A stretch of DNA of 64,000 bases from Phaeobacter sp. 11ANDIMAR09 (GCF_001294455.1 NZ_LIKT01000022.1:18304-82303); one strand, 5' to 3'. Positions 1 to 10,323 are shown, counted from the first letter of the stretch. Notes: generated by a model from the letters alone, not told the origin. Numbers and translations are program-made.

Positions 1-58
1 CGTTTTTGTATAGGTGGCATCCGTTCTACTATTAAGACCTCTTATGCGGAGAAAAGCT

Positions 59-1435
59 ATGAGTGAGTGGCAAAAAGCAGCCTGGCGCAACAAACCCCGC
101 GTGCAGATGCCCGACTATACCGACGCTGCGGCCCTGGGGGCCGTCGAAGCGCAGCTTTCCAACTATCCGCCGCTGGTCTTTGCTGGTGAAGCACGGCGCT
201 TGAAGCAGCATCTTGCAGCCGCGGGTCGCGGCGAGGCGTTCTTGTTGCAGGGCGGAGACTGCGCCGAAAGCTTTGAACAGTTCAGTGCCGATGCCATTCG
301 TGACACCTTTAAGGTGATGCTGCAGATGGCCATGGTTCTGACCTATGGCGCCAAAGTTCCGGTGGTCAAGGTGGGGCGTATGGCGGGGCAATTTGCTAAA
401 CCCCGCAGCGCGCCAACCGAGACCCTGGATGGGGTGGAACTGCCCAGCTACCGCGGGGACATCATCAACGATCTTGGCTTTACTGAAGCCTCGCGTATCC
501 CTGATCCCAAGCGCATGTTGCAAGCCTATACCCAGGCGGCCGCCACAGTGAACCTGCTGCGCGCCTTTTCAACTGGTGGCTATGCAGATGTGAACCAGGT
601 GCATGCCTGGACCCTGGGCTTTACCGAAGGTGAAAAAGCGCAGAAGTACCGTGAGATGGCCAATCGTATCACCGATACGCTTGATTTCATGAAGGCCGCG
701 GGCGTTAACAATGATGCGTCCCATGCGTTGCAAACTGTTGAATTCTACACCAGCCACGAAGGGTTGTTGCTGGAATATGAAGAGGCGCTGACCCGTCTGG
801 ATTCGACCTCTGGGAAATGGTTGGCTGGATCCGGCCATATGCTGTGGATTGGGGATCGCACCCGCCAGCCTGATGGCGCCCATGTGGAGTTCTGCCGTGG
901 GGTGCTCAACCCCGTTGGCATGAAATGTGGCCCAACAACCAGTGCCGATGACCTGAAGGTACTGATGAAACGCCTGAACCCGGAGAATGAAGAGGGCCGT
1001 CTGACGCTGATCGCGCGCTTTGGCGCCGGTAAAGTGGCTGAGCATCTACCGCGTTTGGTCAAGGCCGTGGAAGAAGAGGGGGCCAAGGTCACTTGGGTCT
1101 GTGATCCGATGCACGGTAATACCATCAAATCTTCCACGGGGTACAAAACCCGTCCCTTTGACAGCGTGCTGCGCGAAGTTCAGGATTTCTTTGCGGTACA
1201 TAGCGCCGAGGGCACCATTCCGGGCGGCGTCCATTTTGAGATGACGGGTCAGGATGTCACCGAATGCACCGGCGGTGTGCGCGCGGTGACGGACGAAAAC
1301 CTGAGCGATCGCTATCACACCGCTTGTGATCCGCGTCTCAACGCCAGCCAGTCGCTGGAACTGGCGTTTCTGGTGGCCGAAGAGCTGTCGGACCTGCGCA
1401 ACAAACGCCGGGCACGGAGCGCAGAAGCCAGCTAA
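59..1435 (+). CDS. Class II 3-deoxy-7-phosphoheptulonate (DAHP) synthase
   Basis: Condenses phosphoenolpyruvate and erythrose 4-phosphate in the first step of the shikimate pathway. The 458-residue product is the usual size for the plant-like class II family, which is unrelated in sequence to AroF/G/H. Family motifs are visible: [11 protein letters not shown] with the metal-binding Cys near residue 68, [22 protein letters not shown] and CDPMHGNT. I chose the ATG at 59 because GGAG at 48-51 lies seven bases upstream and the protein then begins MSEWQKAAW, as in homologues; an in-frame start at 14 would add an unconserved leader. It stands alone and is followed by a terminator. A second shikimate enzyme, AroQ, is encoded about 29 kb downstream. 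Confidence 0.95.
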   Translation: MSEWQKAAWRNKPRVQMPDYTDAAALGAVEAQLSNYPPLVFAGEARRLKQHLAAAGRGEAFLLQGGDCAESFEQFSADAIRDTFKVMLQMAMVLTYGAKVPVVKVGRMAGQFAKPRSAPTETLDGVELPSYRGDIINDLGFTEASRIPDPKRMLQAYTQAAATVNLLRAFSTGGYADVNQVHAWTLGFTEGEKAQKYREMANRITDTLDFMKAAGVNNDASHALQTVEFYTSHEGLLLEYEEALTRLDSTSGKWLAGSGHMLWIGDRTRQPDGAHVEFCRGVLNPVGMKCGPTTSADDLKVLMKRLNPENEEGRLTLIARFGAGKVAEHLPRLVKAVEEEGAKVTWVCDPMHGNTIKSSTGYKTRPFDSVLREVQDFFAVHSAEGTIPGGVHFEMTGQDVTECTGGVRAVTDENLSDRYHTACDPRLNASQSLELAFLVAEELSDLRNKRRARSAEAS

Positions 1436-1457
1436 GCCATTGCTGAAATAGACAAAA

Positions 1458-1486
1458 CCCGCTCCAGATTTCTGGGGCGGTTTTTC
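1458..1486 (+). terminator. Rho-independent terminator after DAHP synthase
   Basis: A CCGCTCCAG / CTGGGGCGG stem (two G-T pairs) with a short loop is followed by TTTTT. It lies about 25 bases after the stop codon at 1435. Confidence 0.75.
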
Positions 1487-1542
1487 TGTTTGGCGCTATG
1501 CTTGCGAACCTTGCGGTGTTCACCGCCCTGACGCATAGGGAA

Positions 1543-1570
1543 ACGCCCCGGGAGTTCTTCCGCGGGGCGT
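1543..1570 (-). terminator. Probable terminator of the PAS-domain gene
   Basis: ACGCCCCG and CGGGGCGT form a perfect 8-bp stem around a ten-base loop. On the minus strand it lies 45 bases beyond the stop of the PAS gene and runs into only TTT, so termination may be partial. Confidence 0.5.
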
Positions 1571-1614
1571 CATTGCTAGACTATGACCAAATAGACTAGA
1601 AATAGGCTAAAATT

Positions 1615-2430
1615 TTAGGAAACGGGCGTGTCATCACGGCTGGAAACCAGGCGCAGATGTGACCCTTTTGATTTACTTTTGGGATCCGAGCGCGCGGTAT
1701 CACGGGCCGGTTTTGCCGACTTGCGACTGGCCAGATCACGGGCCTCTTGCAAGATGGATGTCTCTGTCGAGATCCGCGACTGCAGCTCCGCAAATTCTGG
1801 GTTTGGCGTATTCACATCATCGGTGCCGCGGGATTTGGATTTGAATTCAGTGTCATCCGTAGCTTTGCCAATAGCGCGCATCTCGATCGAAGTGATGGAA
1901 AACCGCTGCGAGGTCTTGGTTGGATTGCCTTCCGAGACAAAGACCCCAAGCGCGCGGCTCACATCGCCCAGATCACTGCGCAGGGGCAGCAACAACATAC
2001 GGGCTTCACGACGGCCCCGCAGGCGGGATCCTTCGGTCTGCATCTCGATTTCGATGATGGCCGGGGCTTCGAACATATGCTCAAGCGCCGCGCTCATTTG
2101 CTTGCGGGCGTCCGGGGTGAAAAAGGCGGTGATTGGCATGCCGCGCACTTCCATACCCGCCATTTCATTGACTTTTTGACCGGCCAGACGGAAACGGGCG
2201 ATGCCGGGGGCAACACGTTCCAGAATGAAGGTCTGGGACAGGATGTTTTCCAACCCGCGCGGATCAATCTGCGAACGGCTGGGAATGTCGTCGCCACGGC
2301 GCAGCGCAGTCCAGTAGGCCTCAGCCTGACGCATGGGGGAGACCGGAACGGTGTTGCGGAAATTCGTCATGGGAACCACCTTGTTGTGACCCTTGTCCTG
2401 GCTGGTATTCTTGCTGTCGCCAAAAAACAT
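1615..2430 (-). CDS. PAS_5-type PAS domain protein
   Basis: A 271-residue soluble protein with no membrane segment. Residues from about 30 to 170 look like the alphaproteobacterial PAS_5 family (PF07310): it begins with an AYWTALRRGDDIPSRSQIDP-like stretch, then a sheet-rich core with FRLAGQKVNEMAG. The C-terminal 100 residues are charged and low in complexity (FKSKSRGTDD, DPKSKSKGS) and probably disordered. There is no kinase, GGDEF or HTH domain, so it is a sensor or adaptor of unknown partner. The start at 2430 has AAGGAAA upstream; a longer frame to 2478 has no such signal. It is divergent from yicC across about 250 bases. Confidence 0.75.
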   Translation of the reverse strand: MFFGDSKNTSQDKGHNKVVPMTNFRNTVPVSPMRQAEAYWTALRRGDDIPSRSQIDPRGLENILSQTFILERVAPGIARFRLAGQKVNEMAGMEVRGMPITAFFTPDARKQMSAALEHMFEAPAIIEIEMQTEGSRLRGRREARMLLLPLRSDLGDVSRALGVFVSEGNPTKTSQRFSITSIEMRAIGKATDDTEFKSKSRGTDDVNTPNPEFAELQSRISTETSILQEARDLASRKSAKPARDTARSDPKSKSKGSHLRLVSSRDDTPVS

Positions 2431-2677
2431 GTGCTTTTCCTTACGTTGTCCGGTGCAAAACCATCTGATACGCAACACGGTCTGTCGACTGCCTTATTCG
2501 TACCGTTTAGATGGTTACCTTGCAGTTAACATGCCATAATATTATTCAAATTTGGACTAAAACTTAAAGCAATGGTTAACGCTTCTGGATGAGGACCTAT
2601 CCTTTTGCGTTTTTCGCCACTACGGACACTGTTTTTGGCTCCATTTCACCGCAATTTGGCTGCATAAGGACAATTTG

Positions 2678-3574
2678 ATGAAAATTCGAAGCATGACGGG
2701 CTTTACCTCGGGACAGGGCAGTCTCGGGGCGCATAGTTGGAGCTGGGAAATGCGTTCGGTCAATGCCAAGGGGCTGGATCTGCGGCTGCGGGTGCCCGAC
2801 TGGCTGGAAGGGCTGGAAGTACATCTACGCAAAGCTCTGGGCAAAGAACTGGCACGGGGCAATGTCTCTTTGGGGCTGCGCATCAGCCGCGGCGAGGAGG
2901 GGGCTTCGAAGCTAACCCTGAACAAGCCGCTGCTCGCTTCGGTGCTGACAGCCCTGGCAGAGGCTGAGGCCCTGGCGCAATCTGCAGGGGTGGATCTGTC
3001 TGTCACATCCGGCGCAGATCTTTTGTCCATTCGTGGCGTATTGGAGGCCTCGGCAACGGAGGATGACCCAGCGCCACTGGTCGAAGCGCTGAAAAAGGAA
3101 TTCGAAAGCCTTGTGTCTGATTTCGTTCAAATGCGTGCAGCTGAGGGGGCAGCCCTGGAGAAGGTACTGCGCGATCAGCTGGCCGAAGTGGACCGCCTGA
3201 CCCGTCTCGCGGCGGAACGGGCCGAAGCCCGCAAGCCGCTGATGGCAGAGGCCCTGAAGGCCAACCTTGCCAAGGTGATGGAAAACACCGAGGGCGCCGA
3301 TGCCAACCGGGTGGCGCAGGAACTGGCCATGCTGGCCGTGAAATCCGACATCACCGAAGAAATAGACCGGCTCGCAGCCCATGTCAGTGCCGCAGAGGAG
3401 CTGTTATCCAGCGGCGGCGCCGTCGGGCGCAAGTTTGACTTCTTGATGCAGGAATTCAACCGCGAGGCAAACACGCTCTGTTCAAAAGCGTTCAACAGTG
3501 ACTTGACCTCGGTCGGTCTAGAGTTGAAAGCAGTGATCGACCAGATGCGCGAGCAAGTGCAGAATATTGAATAA
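2678..3574 (+). CDS. yicC: YicC family endoribonuclease-like protein
   Basis: A 298-residue YicC/YloC family protein. The diagnostic N-terminus SMTGF and the [17 protein letters not shown] stretch mark the YicC_N domain. The C-terminal family domain ends with [20 protein letters not shown], the most conserved part of these proteins. E. coli YicC has been described as an endoribonuclease acting on small RNAs; activity here is inferred from family. The ATG at 2678 follows AAGGA at a good distance. It heads a tight operon with gmk and a gamma carbonic anhydrase; yicC next to gmk is common in many bacteria. Confidence 0.9.
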   Translation: MKIRSMTGFTSGQGSLGAHSWSWEMRSVNAKGLDLRLRVPDWLEGLEVHLRKALGKELARGNVSLGLRISRGEEGASKLTLNKPLLASVLTALAEAEALAQSAGVDLSVTSGADLLSIRGVLEASATEDDPAPLVEALKKEFESLVSDFVQMRAAEGAALEKVLRDQLAEVDRLTRLAAERAEARKPLMAEALKANLAKVMENTEGADANRVAQELAMLAVKSDITEEIDRLAAHVSAAEELLSSGGAVGRKFDFLMQEFNREANTLCSKAFNSDLTSVGLELKAVIDQMREQVQNIE

Positions 3575-3593
3575 CTCCAAAGGAGAAGACCTG

Positions 3594-4235
3594 ATGGCAG
3601 ATCGGCGCGGCCTTTTGATCATCCTGTCCTCGCCCTCCGGCGCGGGCAAATCCACCCTGGCCAAGCGGCTGCGCAACTGGGACGACAGTATTTCCTTTTC
3701 TGTCTCGGCCACCACCCGCAACCCGCGACCGGGCGAGGTGGATGGGCAGGACTATCATTTTGTCTCGGTGGATGATTTCAAATCCGCCGTCACTGAAAAT
3801 GATATGCTGGAACATGCCCATGTGTTTGGGAATTTCTACGGCTCGCCAAAAGGGCCTGTACGGGACGCCATTGAAGATGGTCGGGACGTGTTGTTTGACA
3901 TTGACTGGCAGGGGGCCCAGCAGATCCGCAATTCGGAGCTGGGCCAGCACACGCTCTCGATTTTCCTGCTGCCGCCCTCAATCACCGAGCTGCGCCGCCG
4001 GTTGGAAAGTCGGGGCCAAGACGATGCCGATACCATCATGCGGCGGATGGAAAAGAGCTGGGATGAGATCAGCCATTGGGGCAGCTATGATCACGTATTG
4101 ATCAATGATGATCTGGATGCCACCGAAGACGCGCTGAAAACCATCATCACCTCTACCCGTCTGCGCCGTATTCAGCAGCCGCAGCTGACAGATCACGTGC
4201 GCGCGCTGCAAAACGAATTTGAGGACATGTCATGA
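3594..4235 (+). CDS. gmk: Guanylate kinase
   Basis: Phosphorylates GMP to GDP using ATP in the cytoplasm. The 213-residue protein has a P-loop [10 protein letters not shown] near residues 12-21, the GMP-binding stretch [20 protein letters not shown], and the [14 protein letters not shown] motif. AAAGGAGAAG lies directly before the ATG at 3594, whereas the upstream in-frame TTG has no ribosome site. It begins 19 bases after yicC and overlaps the next gene by four bases (ATGA), so the three are probably co-translated. Confidence 0.97.
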   Translation: MADRRGLLIILSSPSGAGKSTLAKRLRNWDDSISFSVSATTRNPRPGEVDGQDYHFVSVDDFKSAVTENDMLEHAHVFGNFYGSPKGPVRDAIEDGRDVLFDIDWQGAQQIRNSELGQHTLSIFLLPPSITELRRRLESRGQDDADTIMRRMEKSWDEISHWGSYDHVLINDDLDATEDALKTIITSTRLRRIQQPQLTDHVRALQNEFEDMS

Positions 4236-4753
4236 CCCTATATGCTCTTGGAGACAACCAGCCGCAGCTGGATGCCGACACCTGGGTGGCCCCGGATGCC
4301 AATCTGATTGGCAAGGTGGTGCTCGAAGCTGGCGCTTCGGTCTGGTTTGGCTGCACCATTCGCGCAGACCATGAAGAAATCCGTATTTGCGAGGGCGCAA
4401 ATGTGCAGGAAAACGTGGTCATGCATATTGATGCTGGCTATCCGCTGACCGTGGGCAAAAATTGCACCATCGGTCACAAGGTGATGCTGCATGGTTGCAC
4501 CATTGGCGAAAACAGCCTTGTCGGGATGGGCGCAACCGTGTTGAACGGTGCCAAGATCGGCAAAAACTGTCTCATTGGGGCAGGGGCCTTGATTACGGAA
4601 AACAAGGTGATCCCCGACAATTCGCTCGTGATGGGCGCGCCGGGTAAGGTGGTGCGCGAGGTCTCGCCTGAGCAGGCCAAGAACCTGACCCTCAGCGCGC
4701 TTCACTATCAGGAGAATATGCGCCGGTTCCGCGATGAGATGCGCCCGGTCTAA
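4232..4753 (+). CDS. Gamma-class carbonic anhydrase family protein
   Basis: 173 residues made mostly of hexapeptide repeats that fold as a left-handed beta-helix trimer, as in YrdA/CaiE and Cam-type gamma carbonic anhydrases. Candidate metal-binding histidines lie in [21 protein letters not shown]. Many members have not been shown to hydrate CO2 and some act as thioesterase-like or structural proteins, so the catalytic role is not certain. Its ATG overlaps the end of gmk by four bases. A 105-base gap separates it from phoR. Confidence 0.85.
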   Translation: MTLYALGDNQPQLDADTWVAPDANLIGKVVLEAGASVWFGCTIRADHEEIRICEGANVQENVVMHIDAGYPLTVGKNCTIGHKVMLHGCTIGENSLVGMGATVLNGAKIGKNCLIGAGALITENKVIPDNSLVMGAPGKVVREVSPEQAKNLTLSALHYQENMRRFRDEMRPV

Positions 4754-4858
4754 GCCTTGCCTGCTCTGGAAACTACTGGACCTGTGGGCGGCTATGGGTG
4801 CCATATGGCGTTTACATTCGCCTGTTAGGAGAGCTGAATCACAGGTGGAGGTCCGGGT

Positions 4859-5902
4859 ATGAAACAAGAGGTGATCGCAGGTTTTCTTGAGGCTATGCCT
4901 CAGGCGAGTGTCCTGGTGGACCAGACCGAACGGTTCATCGGTGCCAATAGGCTTGCGCTCGAACTGCTTGGCGCCCAGATCATGGGGCGCCATTTTGCCA
5001 CCATCCTGCGCCAGCCCAATGTGGCCGGAGCCATTGAAAAATGTCTGGAGGATCGCGGCAATCGGACCGCCCGGCATCTGTCCAACGATGGGGCGCAGGA
5101 TACCACCTATGAGGTGTCACTGCGCTATGTCGGCGGTATTGGCGCGGTTGAGGGAGGGGCGGTGCTGGTCAGCTTCACCGATGTCACCGAACGCGAGCAA
5201 GCCAATCAGATGCGCCGGGATTTTGTTGCCAATGTCAGCCATGAATTGCGCACACCGCTCACCGCACTGATGGGATTTATTGAAACCCTACGGGGCGCGG
5301 CGCGCGATGATGCTGACGCGCGGGATCGTTTTCTGTCGATCATGGAGGCAGAGGCCAGCCGGATGAATCGCTTAGTGGGCGATCTCTTGTCTCTCAATCG
5401 CGTTGAGAGCAAAGAGCGTATTCGCCCGCGCGAAGAGATGGATCTGGTGGCGCATCTGGCCTCGACGCTGAAAACCATGCAGCCGCTTGCCGAAGCGGGC
5501 AAAGTCACACTCAAGTTCGCCCCGCCCCTTGATCCAGTTATGATCATCGGTGATCCCGATCAATTGTTGCAGGTCTTTATCAACCTGGTGGAAAACGCGA
5601 TTAAATATGGCGGCAACGAGGTCGAAATGACCGTGGAACTGCTGGAGCGTGACCCATCCCTGCGTAGCGCAGCGGTTCGGGTTCGGGTCATCGACAATGG
5701 CCCCGGTATTGATCCGATTCACTTGCCACGGCTGACAGAGCGGTTTTATCGCGCCGACAGTCACCGCTCGCGTGAGATGGGCGGAACCGGATTGGGGCTG
5801 GCCATCGTCAAACATATCATCAATCGCCATCGCGGCCGACTAAAGGTGGAGAGCGAGCTGGGAACGGGAACCTGTTTTGCTGTCACTCTTCCCCTGACCT
5901 GA
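4859..5902 (+). CDS. phoR: Phosphate regulon sensor histidine kinase
   Basis: Sensor of the PhoR-PhoB system. The 347-residue protein has an N-terminal PAS-like region (about residues 1-115), a HisKA domain with FVANVSHELRTPLTAL and the phosphorylated His at about residue 128, and a HATPase_c domain with N-box LVENAIKYGG, G1 box VIDNGPGI and G2 box GGTGLGLAIVKH. Unlike E. coli PhoR it has no membrane segment, so it should be cytosolic and rely on PstSCAB/PhoU for its signal. GGAGG lies just upstream of the ATG. It sits upstream of pstS, while its partner phoB is at the far end of the locus. Confidence 0.92.
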   Translation: MKQEVIAGFLEAMPQASVLVDQTERFIGANRLALELLGAQIMGRHFATILRQPNVAGAIEKCLEDRGNRTARHLSNDGAQDTTYEVSLRYVGGIGAVEGGAVLVSFTDVTEREQANQMRRDFVANVSHELRTPLTALMGFIETLRGAARDDADARDRFLSIMEAEASRMNRLVGDLLSLNRVESKERIRPREEMDLVAHLASTLKTMQPLAEAGKVTLKFAPPLDPVMIIGDPDQLLQVFINLVENAIKYGGNEVEMTVELLERDPSLRSAAVRVRVIDNGPGIDPIHLPRLTERFYRADSHRSREMGGTGLGLAIVKHIINRHRGRLKVESELGTGTCFAVTLPLT

Positions 5903-6177
5903 TGACTCAGCCTGACTTGGTCGCATCTGACTTGGCTTGACCACGCCCATTTCACATTCCACCTTGAACAAGTGTTGCTGACGGGTGCAGCGCCGATCCC
6001 CTGTTCTGACTCAGAAGGCCGCCGGTGTCCTTTGCCAAAATCGCAGATCTTTGAGGTCTCACGCTCAGCGCATCCACCCCCGCAGGCCAAGATGAGCAAA
6101 TGACCCTGCCAAAGCCCGTTTAGGAACCCCCGGTTTTTTGAGGTTGGCGGCAAAGAGGTTAATATCGGGGCTGGTTT

Positions 6178-6235
6178 TGTGACAAAATTCGTCATAATCC
6201 CCACTTTGTCACACGCCTGTTACATAGGCGTCACA
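6178..6235 (+). promoter_or_regulatory. Tandem Pho boxes upstream of pstS
   Basis: TGTCAC (6207-6212), TGTTAC (6218-6223) and CGTCAC (6229-6234) repeat at exactly 11-base spacing, the arrangement of PhoB half-sites. Two more related hexamers, TGTGAC (6178-6183) and CGTCAT (6190-6195), lie upstream at 12-base spacing. They sit about 80-140 bases before the pstS start, so phosphate starvation control by PhoB encoded in the same locus is strongly indicated. Confidence 0.8.
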
Positions 6236-6316
6236 AAAGCCTCATGTCCGCCTCTTAGGAGGAGCGCATGATCATCACGAGATGGTCTCACATCTTAATC
6301 TCTCATGGAGACACCC

Positions 6317-7372
6317 ATGTCCTTTGTGAAACTGACCGCTTCTGCCCTGACAATTGCTGCTGCCACTGCGACTGCTGCCACCGCACGTGACCAGGTTCAG
6401 GTTGCAGGTTCTTCGACTGTTCTTCCCTATGCTTCCATCGTAGCCGAAGCCTTCGGTGAAAACTTCGACTTCCCAACACCTGTTGTTGAATCCGGCGGCT
6501 CTTCTGCTGGTCTGAAGCGTTTCTGTGAAGGCGTTGGCGAAAACACCATCGACGTTGCCAATGCTTCGCGCGCCATAAAGGAAAAAGAAATCAAAGCCTG
6601 CGCCGAAAACGGTGTCACCGACATCATCGAAGTGCGCATCGGCTATGATGGCATCGTTTTTGCCTCTGACATCAAGGGCAATGAATTTGCCTATACCCCA
6701 ACCGACTGGTTCCTGGCTCTGTCCGACGAGATCCTGGTTGACGGCAAAATGGTTCCAAACCCAAACAAGACCTGGGCTGACGTGAACGCGTCCTTCCCCG
6801 CTCAGGATATCCAGGCCTTTATCCCAGGCACCAAGCACGGCACCCGTGAAGTGTTTGAAGACAAAGTGATCCTGGCAGGCTGTGAAGCCACCGGCGCATT
6901 CGAGCACCTGCTGGCCCATGCCGCTGGTGACACGCCTAAAGCCCAGAAAAAAGCAGCTGAAAAAGCCTGTATCGCTCTGCGCACCGATGGCGTTTCTGTC
7001 GACATCGACGGCGACTACACCGAGACCCTGGCCCGCATCGAGAGCAACAAAGACGGTATCGGCGTCTTTGGTCTGGCCTTCTACGAGAACAACACCGACA
7101 AACTGCAGGTTGCAACCATGTCCGGTATCGTTCCTTCGACTGAGAGCATCGCCACCGGTGAATACCCTGTGTCGCGTCCACTGTTCTTCTACGTGAAGAA
7201 AGCCCACATCGGCGTGATCCCTGGCCTGAAAGAATACGCTGAATTCTTCATCTCTGATGAGGTTGCCGGCCCCGATGGCCCACTGTCCGAATACGGCCTG
7301 GTTGCCGACCCAGAACTGAGCCAGACTCAGGACGCGGTTGCCAATGAAGCCACCATGGGCGGCAACTCCTAA
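6317..7372 (+). CDS. pstS: Periplasmic phosphate-binding protein PstS
   Basis: Substrate-binding subunit of the high-affinity phosphate ABC importer. It has a signal peptide of about 25 residues ending in an alanine-rich stretch (ATATAATA). The mature protein opens with QVAGSSTVLPYASIVAEAF, where the SST motif contacts phosphate, followed by ESGGSSAGLKRFC. Length is 351 residues. The ATG at 6317 is preferred because GGAG lies six bases upstream; the ATG at 6305 has no ribosome site. It is the first gene of pstSCAB-phoU-phoB under the Pho boxes and is separated from pstC by hairpins that may allow extra pstS transcript. Confidence 0.95.
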   Translation: MSFVKLTASALTIAAATATAATARDQVQVAGSSTVLPYASIVAEAFGENFDFPTPVVESGGSSAGLKRFCEGVGENTIDVANASRAIKEKEIKACAENGVTDIIEVRIGYDGIVFASDIKGNEFAYTPTDWFLALSDEILVDGKMVPNPNKTWADVNASFPAQDIQAFIPGTKHGTREVFEDKVILAGCEATGAFEHLLAHAAGDTPKAQKKAAEKACIALRTDGVSVDIDGDYTETLARIESNKDGIGVFGLAFYENNTDKLQVATMSGIVPSTESIATGEYPVSRPLFFYVKKAHIGVIPGLKEYAEFFISDEVAGPDGPLSEYGLVADPELSQTQDAVANEATMGGNS

Positions 7373-7374
7373 GA

Positions 7375-7419
7375 GCCCCCAGCATATCGCAATTGGCTGG
7401 GGCGGATCATCCGCCCCAG
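7375..7419 (+). promoter_or_regulatory. Competing hairpins between pstS and pstC
   Basis: CTGGGGCGGAT and ATCCGCCCCAG (7397-7419) form a perfect 11-bp stem. CCCCAGC at 7377-7383 can instead pair with GCTGGGG at 7396-7402, which would break the first stem. No U-run follows. The element may protect the pstS transcript end or attenuate transcription into pstC. Confidence 0.6.
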
Positions 7420-7478
7420 TCGTGTTTCTGGACCAGATCCAGCCCGTCTTTTTCGCTGCTGTCACACCGGAGCTTTTG

Positions 7479-8957
7479 ATGCCACTATTCTGGCTTGTCG
7501 TTGTTTTGCTGGCGCTTACAGCGCTTGGCTTTTGGTTTGGGCGCCGACGCGCCTTGGCCTCGGCGCAGGGGAACCCGCGCCATTTGCACTCTCTGCCCGT
7601 CTACTACGGCGCAAATGTCGCCATGAGCATCGCCATTCCAGCCCTGCTGACGCTGATGGTCTGGCTCCTGGCGCAGCCTCTGCTGATTGAAAACCGGGTT
7701 TCCGGTCTGATCCCCCAGGAACTGATCCCCGAGAGCACCAGCGTTGGCTTGGTAATGAGCGATGTACGCCGTCTGGCCGAAGGGTTGGATGAGGCCGTTT
7801 TGCAGAACGTTATGACCCAGCAAGAGGCCCGGAGCCTGGACGCGTCGACAAGTGATGTTCGCGCGCTTCTGGGCTCGGTCGGGGTCGCTCTGGGATCCGA
7901 AGTCCGCCCTGAAGTTCTGGAGGCCGCGCAGCAATATCGGCAGCTGTCGCGCACAGGGGGCAACGCGATGACCCTTGTTTGCCTGCTTCTGGCTGTGGTC
8001 GGCTTTGGCCTGTCCATTCGCCGCACCCACAAGGACTTTCGTGCGCGTAATGTGGTTGAGCGCGGGGTTCTCGCCCTGTTGATCCTGGCCGCCTCCCTGG
8101 CGATCCTCACCACAATCGGTATCGTATTGTCGATGCTGTTTGAGACCGTGAATTTCTTTGGCTTGCATGCCTGGACCGATTTCTTCTTTGGCAGCACATG
8201 GGCGCCCAACTTCCGCGGCGACAGCGAGCTGTCGATTCTGCCACTGCTTTGGGGAACACTCTATATTTCCGCCATTGCGCTGCTCGTCGCGGTCCCTGTT
8301 GGCCTGTTTGCAGCGATCTACCTGTCAGAATACGCCAGCCCAGCGGTGCGCTCCTTTGCCAAACCCTTGCTGGAGATCCTGGCCGGCATTCCGACCATCG
8401 TTTATGGTCTCTTTGCACTGCTCACTGTTGGGCCGCTGTTGCTCAAACTTTTTGGTCAGGGTGACAACGGCATTCTGGGGCTTTCCTGGATGACCGGAGC
8501 GACCTCGGTGCTGACCGCAGGGGTGGTGATGGGCATCATGCTGATCCCCTTTGTGTCCTCACTGTCGGATGACATCATCAACGCGGTGCCACAGTCTCTG
8601 CGCGATGGCTCGCTTGGGCTTGGCGCAACGCCTTCGGAAACCATTCGTCAGGTGGTTCTGCCAGCGGCGCTACCAGGCATCGTTGGAGCCATCCTGCTGG
8701 CGGCGTCGCGCGCAATTGGCGAGACGATGATCGTTGTGATGGGGGCCGGGGCGATTGCCAAGTTTTCGGCCAACCCCTTTGAATCAATGACCACAATCAC
8801 CACACGCGTTGTCAGCCAGTTGACCGGTGACACCGATTTTGCCAGCCCCGAAACGCTGGTTGCCTTTGCCCTCGGGCTTTCCCTCTTTGTCCTCACACTG
8901 GGCCTCAATGTCCTGGCGCTCTATATCGTGCGCAAATATCGGGAGCAGTACGACTAA
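7479..8957 (+). CDS. pstC: Phosphate ABC transporter permease PstC
   Basis: Inner-membrane permease subunit, 492 residues. The N-terminal 200 residues hold about three membrane helices and a periplasmic segment typical of the long alphaproteobacterial form. The C-terminal half carries the binding-protein-dependent permease domain with SEYASPAVRSFAKPLLEILAG-like coupling sequence and the EAA-type loop ASRAIGETMIVVMGAG. I place the start at the ATG at 7479, with GGAG six bases upstream and a hydrophobic MPLFWLVVVLL N-terminus; an in-frame extension upstream to 7338 overlaps pstS and is not membrane-like. Its stop overlaps the pstA start by one base. Confidence 0.93.
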   Translation: MPLFWLVVVLLALTALGFWFGRRRALASAQGNPRHLHSLPVYYGANVAMSIAIPALLTLMVWLLAQPLLIENRVSGLIPQELIPESTSVGLVMSDVRRLAEGLDEAVLQNVMTQQEARSLDASTSDVRALLGSVGVALGSEVRPEVLEAAQQYRQLSRTGGNAMTLVCLLLAVVGFGLSIRRTHKDFRARNVVERGVLALLILAASLAILTTIGIVLSMLFETVNFFGLHAWTDFFFGSTWAPNFRGDSELSILPLLWGTLYISAIALLVAVPVGLFAAIYLSEYASPAVRSFAKPLLEILAGIPTIVYGLFALLTVGPLLLKLFGQGDNGILGLSWMTGATSVLTAGVVMGIMLIPFVSSLSDDIINAVPQSLRDGSLGLGATPSETIRQVVLPAALPGIVGAILLAASRAIGETMIVVMGAGAIAKFSANPFESMTTITTRVVSQLTGDTDFASPETLVAFALGLSLFVLTLGLNVLALYIVRKYREQYD

Positions 8958-10309
8958 TGACCGATTTTAGCCCAACCCCGGATCAACCGGCTGTGGCGCA
9001 GAACTCGCTGCTGACCCAGTCCAAAAGAACCATCAAACGTAACTCTGCAGAAGCGCGCTTCAAGGCCTATGGCATTGCCGCCATTGGTATTGGTCTGGTG
9101 ATGCTTTTGGTGCTGGTCACGACGATCTTTGGCCGTGGCACCGGTGCTTTTCAGCAGACATTCATCACCGTGAATGTCGAACTGCTGGAGAGCAAGCTGG
9201 ACAAGAATGGTGAGCGGAATATCGAAGACATCAAACGCGTAACCACCTTTGGCTATGCCCCCTTGATCAAATCTGCCATGCAGACGGCCGTTGCGGATCT
9301 AGGCATCGAGACCAGCCTCAAATCCAAACATATGGCTGGCCTGTTGTCCAAGAATGCGGTGGCGCAGCTGCGCGCCTATGTTCTGGCCAATCCTGAGAAG
9401 ATCGGAGAAACGATCGAGTTCCGCTTTCTGGCCCAAAGCCGTGTAGACGGTTACCTCAAAGGTCGGGTCTCGCGGGACAGCATCGAAAACGACAAGAACA
9501 TCTCGCCAGAGCAATTGGACCTGGTCGATGCGCTGGTTGCCGCCGGTGTGATTGAGAAGACCTTCAATCTTGACTTCATCACTGGTGCTGATGCCTCGGA
9601 TCAGCGGCCGGAAGCGGCTGGCATGGGGGTTTCCATGCTTGGTTCCTTCTTCATGATGCTGGTTGTCCTGGCGCTGGCGCTGCCTATTGGGGTGGCTGCA
9701 TCGATCTACCTGGAAGAGTTTGCACCCAAAAACTGGATCACCGATGTGATCGAGGTGAATATTGCAAATCTCGCAGCTGTGCCCTCAATTGTATATGGTA
9801 TCCTGGGTCTGGCTGTTTTCATCAACTACATGCATCTGCCGATGTCGGCACCTCTGGTTGGTGGCTTGGTTCTGACCTTGATGACACTGCCAACGATCAT
9901 CATCTCAACCCGGGCAGCCCTAAAGGCGGTTCCACCGTCTATCCGTGACGCGGCTCTGGGGGTAGGGGCCTCCAAGATGCAATCGGTGTTTCACCATGTC
10001 CTGCCACTGGCAGCTCCCGGCATTCTCACCGGCACAATCATCGGCCTGGCACAGGCTCTGGGAGAAACCGCGCCGCTGTTGTTAATCGGCATGGTGGGCT
10101 TTATCGCCTCTAACGCGCCCTCGACTATCGGTGAAGGGCTTTTGTCGCCAAACTCTGCAATGCCCGCCCAAATCTATGAATGGGCCAAACGTGCCGACCC
10201 TGCCTTTTATGAACGCGCCTGGGGCGGGATTATCGTCCTACTTATCTTTCTTGTAACCATGAATACGGTGGCCGTTATACTGCGCCGTCGCTTTGAGCGC
10301 CGCTGGTAG
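8957..10309 (+). CDS. pstA: Phosphate ABC transporter permease PstA
   Basis: Second permease subunit, 450 residues, much longer than E. coli PstA because of an N-terminal DUF3333-type region (about residues 20-210) with one membrane helix and a large periplasmic part. The permease domain follows, with [30 protein letters not shown] and the EAA loop [16 protein letters not shown]. It starts in TAATG, sharing one base with the pstC stop, so translation is coupled. It is followed 14 bases later by pstB. Confidence 0.95.
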   Translation: MTDFSPTPDQPAVAQNSLLTQSKRTIKRNSAEARFKAYGIAAIGIGLVMLLVLVTTIFGRGTGAFQQTFITVNVELLESKLDKNGERNIEDIKRVTTFGYAPLIKSAMQTAVADLGIETSLKSKHMAGLLSKNAVAQLRAYVLANPEKIGETIEFRFLAQSRVDGYLKGRVSRDSIENDKNISPEQLDLVDALVAAGVIEKTFNLDFITGADASDQRPEAAGMGVSMLGSFFMMLVVLALALPIGVAASIYLEEFAPKNWITDVIEVNIANLAAVPSIVYGILGLAVFINYMHLPMSAPLVGGLVLTLMTLPTIIISTRAALKAVPPSIRDAALGVGASKMQSVFHHVLPLAAPGILTGTIIGLAQALGETAPLLLIGMVGFIASNAPSTIGEGLLSPNSAMPAQIYEWAKRADPAFYERAWGGIIVLLIFLVTMNTVAVILRRRFERRW

Positions 10310-10323
10310 CCGGAGGTGAGGAA

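Noticed and set aside
5761..6204. Minus-strand open frame across the phoR end and Pho-box region
   Set aside because: Runs antisense through conserved phoR sequence and the Pho boxes; a shadow frame.
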